Below are positions 45,853 to 56,321 of a stretch of DNA of 64,000 nt, piece after piece. How positions within the stretch are numbered: position 1 is the first letter of the stretch; every line of letters starts with the position of its first letter. The stretch covers positions 1,178,001-1,242,000 of the forward strand of contig NW_026611593.1 in NCBI RefSeq assembly GCF_028502605.1, given 5' to 3'. Origin of the DNA: Trichoderma breve (taxonomy: Eukaryota > Ascomycota > Sordariomycetes > Hypocreales > Hypocreaceae). The notes under the pieces are model-generated. The model was not told the origin of the DNA. It ran no database searches and saw only the letters and a list, made by a program, of their open reading frames with translations. The translations under genes and the position numbers were made by a program.

Positions 45853-46438
45853 GAAGATTGACCGACTTGATAACAGCAATCACCAACCGACAATCACAAA
45901 GAAGCCATCATGGGCGAGACTACACATCTTCTCTCACGCCACAACTGCGGACAATCGGGTGCCCAGCATGACTTGAAGTCAAAAAAATGTCTGAATTTCT
46001 ATCGGGCTTTCATACGCGGCTGATCCTCTATCCTAAACGCCAAAACCGAAAACCTAAACCAAACTGATAAGTCCACCGAGCCCTGGATCGACGCCAAGGT
46101 TCCATACTATGCAAGCCGTATCCCGATCAATATCTCCCATTGGGGCGTCTTCAAAAACCTCCCAGTTGCGGAGCATCAGTGGTTGACTTTTTAATGCTGT
46201 TGCATACGACATTGTTGTACTGCATGAGGCCTTCTCCCATGGGTGTGACGGCAGTGATCGTTGGCAGTGGTGGTCCAACGCACACAAAACTGAAATAAGA
46301 AGCCTCCGGCTATCCTCCGAGATGAAAAGGCAATACTGGACTCGTTTCTATTGAAAATACCGTCTCCGCCTTTCTTCTTGTGGCCGTTCAAATATTCAAC
46401 TTGACGAAAATTATCATGCAGATGCAGCTCTCCTGGCC
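45853..46438. other. non-coding intergenic
   Basis: About 590 bp between PSF2 and the hypothetical gene at 46439. Two overlapping minus-strand open frames here (46054-46442) have no recognisable motif; one of them could be a missed 3' exon of the hypothetical gene. Confidence 0.4.
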
Positions 46439-46813
46439 TCAAGAGTCTTGAAGAGGGTTCCTCTCTGCTCCAGGGCTATCATCATAGCTCGCACTCATGC
46501 TTTGACGCCCGTGGAACTCCTTACAGTCCCAGTTCGGCGGCTCACTTCCCTCTCGCCACCTTGTGCGACCTCGTTGCGGCTGCTCCGAAGAATCGAAGGT
46601 TTCCCGGTGCTCTGAGGCCGTGAGAGCGAGCTGAGTAGTACCAAAGCGCACGTTACTGCCACAACGTCCAGCCACACGCACGTCGTGGTGTGCGTACCGG
46701 CGCTTCTTGGAGTCGTCGTTATCGAGCACCTCATCCTCCGGCCGAAGAGCTCTCTTCTTGCCGATATTTGGCGTGACGGCCTCGGTGGTGGTGAGAATAT
46801 TCTGTTGATGCAT
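46439..46813 (-). CDS. hypothetical protein, basic and charged
   Basis: 124-aa frame from the ATG at 46813. The only notable feature is a nuclear-localisation-like stretch after an acidic patch, LRPEDEVLDNDDSKKRRYAH, followed by Arg-rich, probably disordered sequence. No domain is recognised. It may continue through an intron into frames further left. Support is limited to length and a lineage-typical start (MHQQNILTTTEAVTPNIGKK). Confidence 0.35.
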   Translation of the reverse strand: MHQQNILTTTEAVTPNIGKKRALRPEDEVLDNDDSKKRRYAHHDVRVAGRCGSNVRFGTTQLALTASEHRETFDSSEQPQRGRTRWREGSEPPNWDCKEFHGRQSMSASYDDSPGAERNPLQDS

Positions 46814-47720
46814 ATTTGCTAAGCTGCAGGCTTTTCGATATCAAAATCAGTCTTGGAGAAATAAAACGTGCTTCGTGTTCAGAGTAAATACTCAGACGAA
46901 GAGGGGAAAAGAAATATTTATTTTAAAAAATACCTTTGGGTCTCGCTCTCTCAACCCGAGTCGGCCTTTGTCTGACGGAGACTGGCTCTTGCGTTGTGGA
47001 AATCTTAGTTTCCTCGGAAACTTCCAAGTGCGAACTTGAGATTTCTGCTTTATGCTTTTTTTGCCTTTCAAACAGGCACGTACAATGGAGGGCTTGTTTG
47101 CAGGGGCCACTGCCAAACGGGCCGCCCAGCTGCAGCGTTTGCGATGTACAATTCGCCCAAAGGCATCAATGAATCTAAACATTATTAACTGCCTTGCCTA
47201 CCTATGTCATCTAATTTTATTCACGTGCTGTACCGGACGGAATGCATATTTCTTTCTTCTCACGGTTCTTTTATGCACATCATTTAGATCTCCGTCTTTG
47301 TTCCATCTCTGTGTCTTTCAGTTACATACTCATTGGAGATTTGGATGCTTTCGTACATAGCCGTTGCACAATGAGAAGAGCGTACGTGTTGTTGGTGGCT
47401 TAAAAGCTGTATTTTCCAAGAATACAACGGCTTTATACCTGGCTTGAAAGGTGGCTTAAATGACTGGGATCGCCTTTACGAGACACACAAAGCCATGCAA
47501 CGTTAGATCGCAGGAAGTAGCCTAAGACAACTGGATATTTAGACGGTTTACGAGCTAGCCAAGATGACATAGAAAGAAGACTCGACGTTCAGCGTGACTC
47601 TACAGCACGGGGCGGATTATTTTCATAAGGTCTTGTATAATAATTATATTCTTATCAATGCTCAGACGGGATAATTTCCTCCATTCAAGCATGCACAAGT
47701 TGGCAGTGGTATTACATTAT
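46814..47720. other. non-coding intergenic
   Basis: About 900 bp. Open frames at 46892-47360 are shadows without motifs. No tRNA or repeat was recognised. Confidence 0.45.
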
Positions 47721-49048
47721 TTACAATTCTGATGGCTCCTCAACCTCCTTTGAAGAAAAGTCGTGGTATGCGAGCTCGTAGACCAAGCCCAAAGTCATCT
47801 TGGCGTGCTCAAGCATGTGGTCAAAAGACAAATACTTGATGAGATCGTCGGTGCCGTGGATGTGCTGGTCCGAGTTCTCGAATGCAGACTCGATAACAAA
47901 GGCCGAAGGGTAACCGGCCTTTGACGCAGAGGCGTGGTCAGAGCAAGCATAGCCGCACTTGGTCTCCACCCAGGGAATGCTGCAGTACTGTAGGAAAATG
48001 TTAACAATACAAATGTACAGATTTTCTAAGAATAGATAAAATCAACTTACCTCCTCGATGACCTTCTTGATGAAAGCAGTGAGGCCAGGGTGGACAAAGT
48101 CGGTGATAACGCCAACGCTCTCTGGCTTGCCTGCGTCCTCAGTTCCCTGGACAAAGCCAGTCATGTCCTGCTGAAGCATAGCCTTGACATCGCGGCCCTC
48201 TTTCTCGTATGACTGGAAGATGGCTTGGCTGCCCAGGAGACCACCCTCCTCAGCGCTGTACCAGTGGAATTCGACAGTGTTGGGTGCAGACCCGCCGACA
48301 ACGTCTTTAGCCTTAAGCAGCGTGTGGAATACTTCCATGATGGTAACCGTGCCACTTCCATCGTCGTCGGCGCCAGGAGCACCCAGAATTGAGGGGAGCC
48401 ACAGGTTGATGGAATCCTGGTGAGCACCAATGATGACAGTGGTGTTGGTCTTGCCAGGGATTCTCGCAATGACCGAGCTCTGCGGCCATGAGTGGCCGAA
48501 GTGCTCCGCAGTAACGGTGTCTTCAGCGCCAGCATCCTTGATGATACCGTTGATCCTCTCCAAGACCCATTCTGATGACTGCCGGCCGTAGTCGGACTTG
48601 TAGTATCGGGTGTGGAAGCTCGTCAGCTTCTCGAGATTCCTGCGCATGCCGTCCTTGGTCAGGTGGCCGGCCAGCTCACCAACCTCCTTCTGCTTGACGC
48701 ACTTGTCGGGAAACGCGACGGAAGCTTGGCTCTGGGTCCGAGCGCGGAGAGTGCCCAACTCTTGTGTGTCGGTGATGTCCATGAAGTTTTGGCCGTTCTA
48801 CACCAAATGAAGATGTTAGTCGGGGATTTTGACGCTACAGACAGGCTTTGGAGAGATGGACATACACGTCTAAGATCCCACTTGTCCTCCTCAGTAACCC
48901 ATTGTGTCTCGCCAGGGCTCAGCTCGATGAGGTACTTGGCCGGCTCGTCGAGCTGAACATTGTCGCCCTCGTTCTCGATGACGAAGCGACCGCTGACGAG
49001 GGCAGCAGGCAGGGCGGCCGCGATAAGAGAGGTTTGTAGGAACTTCAT
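47721..49048 (-). CDS. secreted M28 leucine aminopeptidase
   Basis: Zinc aminopeptidase removing N-terminal residues from peptides outside the cell. Exons 49048-48866, 48797-48051 and 47987-47721 give 398 aa. A signal peptide (about residues 1-20, [20 protein letters not shown]) and a propeptide precede the catalytic domain. Metal ligands are visible in order: GAHQDS (His), ADDDGSG (bridging Asp), [10 protein letters not shown] (catalytic and ligand Glu), QQDMTG (Asp) and [10 protein letters not shown] (His). The pair CGYAC matches the conserved disulfide loop. The donor at 48865 (GTATGT) was chosen over an overlapping GTGTAT because it keeps phase 0. It resembles fungal LAP1. Confidence 0.92.
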
Positions 49049-49712
49049 TGTGGTTTGATGTGATGGAAGAGTAGGATTCTAGTGATGATGATAATGATGC
49101 TGAGTAGAAGAATCTCTCGAGGTGAAGGAAGAGGGAGAGATGGAGATAAGCAGGCCAGAGAAGGAGAGCAAGGTGATGCGACGACCAAAGGTTCCAACCT
49201 AGGCTGCCGGATAGGTCACAGATCCCCACTGTTCTACAGGGGGCTGGGCCTTCGTCTTCAGGGACGGTTGGGGTAGGGGGCCCGCCTTGCCGTAACTGGT
49301 AATGCGGCATGATGCCGCGGGACCGAGTCTCGACAAAGTACCCAATGGACAGTATAATATGCGAGCAAACAATAGCACTTATCCCATTTACCTAGTACTT
49401 GGTTCAGATGATTAACCACGGGATAATTTACATGTATGTTTACATGTGTCCGCATATTGTTAATTGCGGTACTCCTTATATATACGACTGCATGTAAAAG
49501 TCTGATCGGGCTAGCGCATCTTCAAGTACAAGTTCTGTCCGATACGACCATGACATACGTGAGTCTAAACATCAATACCATCGAAGATGACCAACAAAGT
49601 CCACACATCGTGAAGCCGTACCCAAACGCCTGAATACTACATAATAGCTAAAACCAAACTCTACCTCGACCCAAAACTCCCAATTTTGTATGCAATTTGC
49701 AGCCCACATTGT
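49049..49712. other. aminopeptidase promoter and NAF1 downstream region
   Basis: About 660 bp without a gene. The sequence just upstream of the aminopeptidase start contains TGATGATGATAATGATG repeats; the remainder is unremarkable. Confidence 0.45.
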
Positions 49713-51371
49713 TTACTGCTGAGGTGGCGGAGGAGGCGGTGGGACCTGGCCGTTCCACCCACTCTGCCCGGTTTGTGCCTGAATCTGGCTCATCAAAGCT
49801 GCAAAGAATGCGGGATTGACGAAAGCTCCGCCATTGGGCGCCTGACCCTGCCCTTGGGCAGATCCAGGCCAGCCTGGCGGCGGGGGCGGTACTGCAGAAG
49901 GTGCTGGCTGGCCCTGTGCTGGCCACCCAGGAAGGGGGAAGCCAAACTGAGGAAGAGATGGCACGGAGTTGGTGGGTGGAACAGGGTTGAAGTTCCATGA
50001 GCTGGTCGCAGGCACTCCTGCTTGAGGGTTCTGGTTGCCTTGAGGAGGGAGAGAATACCCATCCCTGGGTTGGCCAAAGCCTCCCCTACCACCACGGCCA
50101 GAGCCTCTCCCACGACTGCCTCTACCCCGAGAGTCTCCTCTCCGACCTCCTCTTGAGAATCCTGGTCTAGGAGAAGGCTCATGAGTCTCAGTCGATGAGG
50201 GGCCTGCTCCAAAGCCAACAGGTCGAGCCAGTGGCTTATACGGGCCATCATCCTCCTCATCATAGTTCAGGCTACCATCTGCCGACAGCTCCTGGCGCAG
50301 CGGGTGAGGCTGTTTACCCTCCTTTCCACCAGAGCTCTTCCATTTGTCCTTCTTCTTCTGCTTCAATGACCGTTTGTATTCTGCTTCCTTCTCGTCATCT
50401 GAAAATTCGACTTCTTCATCGGCAATTTCCTCGTCGTGCAGGTTGCTAGCGTCGGAGCCCTTGAGATTCTTCAGAGGCTCAGTGAAGACGTACGATGCGT
50501 GATCGACAGGATAGTATATCTTCGTTCCGACTTCCAACCCAAGCTCTTTCACCTCCTCTGCAGTGTTGAACATTACCGTGTACATCGGTTGCAACACTTT
50601 GCCTATCGTCTCTGCGATGACTCCGATGACAACCTTCTCTGCGTTGCACAAGACAGATCCGCTGTCCAAGACTTGATATTCTCCGGGAGTGAATGCCTTG
50701 ATGAGCATGATATTTTCGACAATATGCTCTATGGCACCGAGCTCCTCGATTGCCATCTCGGGGGTGATTGTCACGTCCGGCTTGGGGATGATTTCGTCGG
50801 GAAGCTCATTCTTTGTCCGCACATATCCAGACCCAGAAGCCTTACCTCTGTCTCCCTCATCATCAGAGCCACCCTCTGTCTCCATCAGAAGCCGTGCTGT
50901 TTCTTCGATGCCCAGAGGTTCATAGCCTTCATTGTCAGAGTCGTCATCATCGGATGATGAGTCAGAACTGCTAGAGTCTGACGATTCGTATGGAGATGAG
51001 TCGATTTCCCATTCGGGGTGTTCGCTTTGGTCGGGTTGTAAGGGAACTTGCTCTGCTTCGGGTGCGGGAGCCTGTTGGTTCGCATCAGGATTGTCTAGGC
51101 CACCAAGGGCTGCTTCTAGGGCGTGTGTCAAAGAAGGCGGGCTCTCGGGCTTGTCGATTGTCATAGCATCTGGGTCGGAGGTGCTGTCCTTGACGGGTTC
51201 GCTGGGTTGCTCTGTGGCAGACGATGCTGTTTCGAGCGTGGATGGGTTTGCGCCAGCCATCTCGCTGTCTTCTGCGGCGCTCGCAGCGGCAATTGCGAGA
51301 TCAGCTGGAAGCGGCGGCAGCACCTCATTCGCCTTTGCTTGGCCCAATCCGGGGATCTGGAAGCCGGACAT
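49713..51371 (-). CDS. NAF1: H/ACA ribonucleoprotein assembly factor NAF1
   Basis: Chaperones assembly of H/ACA snoRNPs and is replaced by Gar1 in the mature particle; nuclear. Intronless, 552 aa from the ATG at 51371 (MSGFQIPGLGQ); the 83 open codons upstream are 5' UTR. A long acidic/Ser-rich N-terminal half (SSDSSSSDSSSDDDDSDNE) precedes the Gar1/Naf1 core, which runs from about VTITPEMAIEELGAIEHIVE through KVVIGVIAETIGKVLQPMYT to EVGTKIYYPVDHASYVFT. A Lys-rich segment, an RGG-type region (GRGSRGRGSGRGGRGG) and a Pro/Gln-rich tail ending PPPPPPQQ follow, matching yeast Naf1 architecture. Confidence 0.9.
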   Translation of the reverse strand: MSGFQIPGLGQAKANEVLPPLPADLAIAAASAAEDSEMAGANPSTLETASSATEQPSEPVKDSTSDPDAMTIDKPESPPSLTHALEAALGGLDNPDANQQAPAPEAEQVPLQPDQSEHPEWEIDSSPYESSDSSSSDSSSDDDDSDNEGYEPLGIEETARLLMETEGGSDDEGDRGKASGSGYVRTKNELPDEIIPKPDVTITPEMAIEELGAIEHIVENIMLIKAFTPGEYQVLDSGSVLCNAEKVVIGVIAETIGKVLQPMYTVMFNTAEEVKELGLEVGTKIYYPVDHASYVFTEPLKNLKGSDASNLHDEEIADEEVEFSDDEKEAEYKRSLKQKKKDKWKSSGGKEGKQPHPLRQELSADGSLNYDEEDDGPYKPLARPVGFGAGPSSTETHEPSPRPGFSRGGRRGDSRGRGSRGRGSGRGGRGGFGQPRDGYSLPPQGNQNPQAGVPATSSWNFNPVPPTNSVPSLPQFGFPLPGWPAQGQPAPSAVPPPPPGWPGSAQGQGQAPNGGAFVNPAFFAALMSQIQAQTGQSGWNGQVPPPPPPPQQ

Positions 51372-51956
51372 GGTGGCGACGAGAATGTGTGATTTAGAGA
51401 AGAAGTTTTTGCGCCGAAGAACGACAACAGCCTTGGATATCCTGGAGATCCTGAAGGACGGGAAAACGAAGGGAGAGAATCGCCGCCTACAACACGATGG
51501 ATATGAGAATAGAATAACACTATTCAAAGGCTGCAATATATCGGTCAGTCCCAGAGAGTCCAGTTCCGAATTTGACGTGGGTTGATGGTTGATTGAAGGC
51601 CTGCAGCAATGCAAAGGCAAAAGAAATCAATGCTCTGGGCTGCTGTTATCAGTCGGATAAGAAAAAAAAAAAAAAGAATAGCACAGGCAGAATGGCGTCT
51701 CAGAGCGGTATGTGGGGCGGACCAACCAGTGTAGGAATGGCTCGCTGCAATTCAGCCCGCCAGCCTCCAGCGCGAACTTGCAGAATCATCCAGGTGAAGA
51801 GAAGAGAACAAGTGGGCTGGTCACCGGCTCACCGAACGCCACCGCGGCTCAACAAGCCTCACCGCCATCCTCTTTCGCCAGTGGATCTTGACCCCAACAT
51901 AAACAAAACATCGTGATTGATTTCTCCAAAGCCATCAAACTGTTGCATCCGCGACT
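51372..51956. promoter_or_regulatory. bidirectional promoter region, NAF1 / ALG9
   Basis: About 585 bp between divergent starts. It includes a run of A (AAGAAAAAAAAAAAAAAG near 51660-51677) that may exclude nucleosomes. No other gene is supported. Confidence 0.4.
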
Positions 51957-54053
51957 ATGGCGCCCAAAACTACTACCAAGGACAAGGAGAAATCCGAGAA
52001 GGTGTCGTCGTCAAAGTCTAGCTCCAGAAGGGAGAGGGAGAGAGACAGAGACAGGGCCACTCCCGCGGCCTACGAGCATCCCGATGCCAGCCATGCAAAG
52101 AAAAAGTATGTTTCACTCAACCGCCTGTGAGCGCAGCTGCTGATTCGCGTCATTGAATCACCAGGCGGCCAAGTGCATATAGCATTAAGCCCATATCGGC
52201 CTTTTACCTCTTTTTCAGCGCCAGCATGATTGCGGCCCTGTTTGCGCCAATTCAGGATTGTGACGAGACGTTCAATTACTGGGAGCCGGCACATTATCTC
52301 TCACATGGCTATGGCCTGCAGACCTGGGAGTACTCACCAGACTATGCCATCCGAAGCTGGCTTTACATAGCACTTCATGCCGTTGTGGGCAATGTCCGCA
52401 GAATACTACCCCAGTCTACCAAGGTGAGTCTTTTTCACGTCTGTGCACAATGAGCTGCTGGCTTAACTCCTCCTCAGGTTTCCGAATTTTACTTCATTCG
52501 CTATGGTCTGGCCCTCCTTTGTGCTATTTGCCAGACCATCCTCTACCAAGGCATCAGCCTAGCTCTCAATGCTAGAATTGGCGTCGTCTTCCTTGTCGCC
52601 ACCATCCTGAGTCCAGGAAACTTCCATGCGAGCGCAGCTTTCTTGCCTTCCAGCTTTGCCATGTACATGGGAATGCTAGGCGCTGCATCATTCATGAACT
52701 GGCGGGGTGGTCTAAAGACATGGCAAGGCATAACTTGGTTCGCCGTGGCTGGCGTTCTTGGCTGGCCCTTTGCTGCCGCCCTCTCTGCGCCGTATCTCCT
52801 TGAAGAGCTCATTCTGGTCCTGTTCAGCGACAGAACCTCTTTTATCGAAGCTCTTATCCGACTCATCCGTGGTGTCATCGCTGGTCTTCTGGTTTTGGTA
52901 AGTCGTCTCATATTTGTTGCCATATGTTGCACATTATACTTATTGCCATTAGTTTTCCGACTTTCTCATCAACCTGTTCTTTTACAAGAAGTCGGTGGTT
53001 GTCTCGTGGAACATTGTCAAATACAACATCTTCTCCAAAACTGGTGGCCCTGATCTTTACGGAACTGAGCCCTGGACCTTTTATTTCAAGAATCTGGCGT
53101 TGAACTTCAACGTTTGGTTCATCCTCGCCCTTTTGGCATTGCCACTCTTCATCCTGCAGAAGACCTTCTCCAGGACCTCACAGAACCTATCCAGCGGGCT
53201 ACGTACTGTTGTTTTCGTCGCGCCCTTTTACATGTGGCTAGGAATCTTCACCGCGCAGCCACACAAGGAAGAGAGATTCATGTATCCGGCCTACCCCTTC
53301 CTCGCCCTCAACGCCGCGATATCGGTGCACATTATCCTGTATACTCTTGGATCTTCAAATACCACGACGTTGATTGGAAAGATCTCAGGCCGTCTCAAGC
53401 TTCTCGTTGTCGGCCTTGTTCTCCTCCTCTCCGTCAACGTCAGCGTTGCACGCATCTACGGCATATACTCTGCGTATTCGGCCCCTCTGAAGATCTATAC
53501 TCCGCTTTGGGGAGATGGATCGGGGAATACGTTTGGAGCAGAAGAAGACAATATCTGCTTCGGAAAAGAATGGTATCGCTTCCCAACATCCTACTTCCTC
53601 CCGCGTAATATGCATGCCAAATTCCTGCGTTCCGAGTTCCGTGGCCTGTTGCCTGGCGAGTTTTCTGAAGCTGGTACTGGCTTCGGCTTCTGGAGCGGCA
53701 CTTGGCTGCCAACAAAGGGTCTGAATGACCGTAACGAAGAAGATGCGGGCAAGTACGTCGAGCCTCGCATGTGCTCTTTCCTCGTGGATACCCAATATCC
53801 CCTCAGGGGAAAGAAATCGGTGTCCCGCAGAGAGCCAGATTACATTGCAGACAAGAACCACTGGGAGGTCGTCAAGTGTGTCGAGTTTCTCGACGCCGCC
53901 AACACGCATCTCTTGGCACGGACGCTGTGGATTCCCGAAATCGACGCCGTCCCCGAAAAGTACAGACGAAAGTGGGGAAGACACTGTCTTCTCCAGCGCA
54001 AGAAGAGGTCCGCTAGCATGTGGATGTCTCCTGGCCAGATGATGATGGGCTAA
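51957..54053 (+). CDS. ALG9: ER alpha-1,2-mannosyltransferase Alg9
   Basis: Adds the seventh and ninth mannose to the dolichol-linked oligosaccharide in the ER lumen; GT22 family. Exons 51957-52105, 52219-52423, 52478-52897 and 52953-54053 give 624 aa. A Lys/Ser/Arg-rich cytosolic N-terminus (about 50 aa) is followed by the lumenal catalytic motif DCDETFNYWEPAHYL. Multiple membrane helices and the GT22 motif PHKEERFMYPAYPFL follow, with a hydrophilic C-terminal lumenal domain. Motif order separates it from Alg12 and Smp3. The C-terminal codons lie in a direct repeat (54034-54089). Confidence 0.92.
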
Positions 54054-54089
54054 TGAAATCTCATAGCCAGATGATGATGGGTTAATGAA
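54034..54089. repeat. 24-bp direct repeat duplicating the ALG9 stop region
   Basis: GCCAGATGATGATGGGCTAATGAA (54034-54057) recurs at 54066-54089 with one change (C to T), a 32-bp offset. The first copy encodes the last residues and stop codon of ALG9; the second is in the 3' UTR. It looks like a recent local tandem duplication. Confidence 0.75.
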
Positions 54090-54717
54090 GCTTATGTTTC
54101 CAAAAGTAACATGATTTCTTGGGCAGGTCAAGACTGGCTTAAAATTTTAATAGAAGAAACTATGATTGAAATAGATGATGCTTATCCATTTTTTCACTGC
54201 TATGTCAAGCATGCCAAGAGCAAATTTGATACACAAATCAGCACTGATTGTGGTATGAGGAGTATAATTAGAGTAACGAATACATGAGATGAGTTATACA
54301 GAAAAATTGCAAAGTGCTCAAGCCCAGTATCAAGCATCACCTCGTGAATCTCCAGACAAGAACCAGCACCGGCAGTCGCTCATTTCATATAGCAGCCACC
54401 ACAGCGCTACGTGTCCACGAAGTCTTCCTTTTCATGGATACCTAGCAAGTATCTCTAAAGACATAATGCTGGACTCTCTTAGATACTGAAAGGTACCACC
54501 TTCGGCAACCAACCCACGCAAAATCTATTAAATGCAAGAGTTCGCCCGCGCAATAACCATCACATCTTATATGCATGCTGCGCCGTTGCGTTATCCCGCG
54601 CAAACGCCATAATGTGCTCTCGGGATTCGATGAATGTCGCTATTAACATGAAACCGCCCACTGAAAGCGCATGCGGTGCTCGGAATCGAAAATATCTTGA
54701 GGCTTTCAGCCTGTCGT
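54090..54717. other. non-coding gap between convergent ALG9 and YOS1
   Basis: About 630 bp with no supported gene; expected to hold two 3' UTRs. Confidence 0.5.
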
Positions 54718-55093
54718 CTAGCCCAGTACCAGTTCGTAAAGGATGATCAATGTATTAACTATAATCAATGGCGCTATTCATCGTGTCAGTCTCATGGCTC
54801 AGTTATCCTCTCAATAGCCCCCGGATTATGGATATGCGCATAATGGCGGGGGACTCCAAAGTCGAAGGGTAGGGAGAAGGGGGGCAGGACGTACGTCGCA
54901 TAACCATGCGAACACTGGCGATCAGGGCGACAAGTTTGGCCTTGACGCTATTCGCATCTGCGCCAGCGCCAAAGGCAGGATCATATGTAGATGTAGAGAG
55001 GCCGATACGTGCAAGGAAGCGGTCGTCGGAGAGGATGGCGAGGGCGTTTGTGAGGAGGCAGAGGACGTAGACGAGATTGCCTAGGAAGAGCAT
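54718..55093 (-). CDS. YOS1: Yos1-like ER-Golgi transport membrane protein
   Basis: Small membrane partner of Yip1-Yif1 needed for COPII vesicle traffic (IER3IP1 in animals). Exons 55093-54895 and 54773-54718 give 84 aa. The N-terminal helix LGNLVYVLCLLTNALAIL leads into SDDRFLARIGLS, the family signature, then SVKAKLVALIASVRMVMR. The second exon supplies PPLIIVNTLIILYELVLG, the expected C-terminal helix. The 121-bp intron was found by searching for that helix downstream; without it the first exon runs into unrelated sequence. It is divergent from COX23. Confidence 0.93.
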
Positions 55094-55445
55094 TTTGAAT
55101 GGTGTTTATTCTCTCTTCTCCCCCTTGTTGTGGTGTTATGCGACTCTTCTCCCTTTTGTTGTATTTGATCCGGAGAGGAAGAATAGGGGAGTAGATGTGG
55201 AATTGAGTGTATGGATTTGGTTGAAGCTCAACTTGTCTCGCGACTGACGGAGAGACCAATTGGCGTCATGTCCAAGCTGGCCTCTTTTCGCGGGAGCTAG
55301 CGCGATAAGGGGAGCTTATCGGAGCTGCGACAGGGGTCAGGTGACTGCACTGTGATGTAAATCACCTGTAACTCGTTCACTAAAATCCGACCTTTAAGAT
55401 TGTCCTGGTCCAGTGACATCGTGTACAAAACCACAGTGAGAAAAA
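55094..55445. promoter_or_regulatory. bidirectional promoter region, YOS1 / COX23
   Basis: Only 352 bp separate the two divergent start codons, so both promoters must be compact. It contains a GCGCGATAAGG-like stretch near 55300 but no clear TATA box. Confidence 0.4.
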
Positions 55446-55884
55446 ATGGCGACGCCGTCAGAAGGTCCCAAAGAAGGTCCCTGGACCGATGAGACGAAGC
55501 AAAAGTTCGAAAGGTAACTCGACCGCATGTTGCACGCCTCCCCATCCTTGCTCAATGCTAACCAACCATTTCATAGCAAATCGAAAAGCGAATTCTACGA
55601 CCCTTGTCAGGAAGCGGCGCAGCGCAGTTATAAATGCTTGTATCGGAATAACGGTGACAAGTCGATGTGCGGAGAGTATTTCCAGTATGTTCTACACGCC
55701 TGAGCTGCGGCAATGGCAGCTTGATACGGCATTGGAGATGGGAAACTGACGGCGTGGGTTAGGGCGTATCGCGATTGCAAACAGGCTTGGGTATGTCAAA
55801 TCTAATTATAGGCTTGCGCATACGATGAGCTAACGATTTGAATAGACAGAAAAGAGGAGAAAGGAAAGGGGTACGCTCTGGTGA
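55446..55884 (+). CDS. COX23: twin CX9C protein Cox23, cytochrome c oxidase assembly
   Basis: Intermembrane-space CHCH protein linked to copper delivery and cytochrome c oxidase assembly. Four small exons, 55446-55513, 55577-55684, 55763-55790 and 55846-55884, give 80 aa. The twin motif is CQEAAQRSYKC and, across intron 2, CGEYFQAYRDC, both exact CX9C; the second is completed by the 28-nt third exon. The protein ends in a Lys/Arg-rich KRRKERGTLW tail. Because no single exon is long, simple ORF scanning misses it. Related CX9C proteins are close, but DPCQEAAQRSYKCLYRN suits Cox23. Confidence 0.88.
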
Positions 55885-56321
55885 ACTGTTTTACCTAAAT
55901 GTTCAACCACTATTAGACGAATTCGACCGGCTCCCCCGAGCGAGGACATCGGCCGATGGCTTGTACAAATAAATACGCAACCTGTGTCGGATAAACAGGG
56001 TTTGTAAGATAGAAAAGATAAATGTGTAAGTTGAGCGTATTCGGCCTGGAATGGTAAATAACTCTATTGAGGTGCTAATTGGCGTGGAGCAGATTATAGG
56101 TTATCCATTGATGCTGTCAACAACAGCGACTGACTCCTCTCTTTTCCTTCCTCAGTCTCAACTTGATGTATATAAGACGATAAAACAAGAGTACATAACT
56201 ACATGGCATTTAGGCAAAGGGCAATAATTCTTTTGTCAACAGGCTAAACGATACGCCATTCGATCAATGCTACAGTGCTTAATCGTTCTTTGACAGAAAA
56301 TATGTAACAACTATTGGTTCT
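55885..56321. other. non-coding gap between convergent COX23 and the reductase gene
   Basis: About 440 bp, AT-rich, no gene seen. Confidence 0.5.

Noticed and set aside
49686..51585. Several plus-strand frames opposite NAF1
   Set aside because: Low-complexity mirror images of the acidic and Gly/Pro-rich NAF1 regions.
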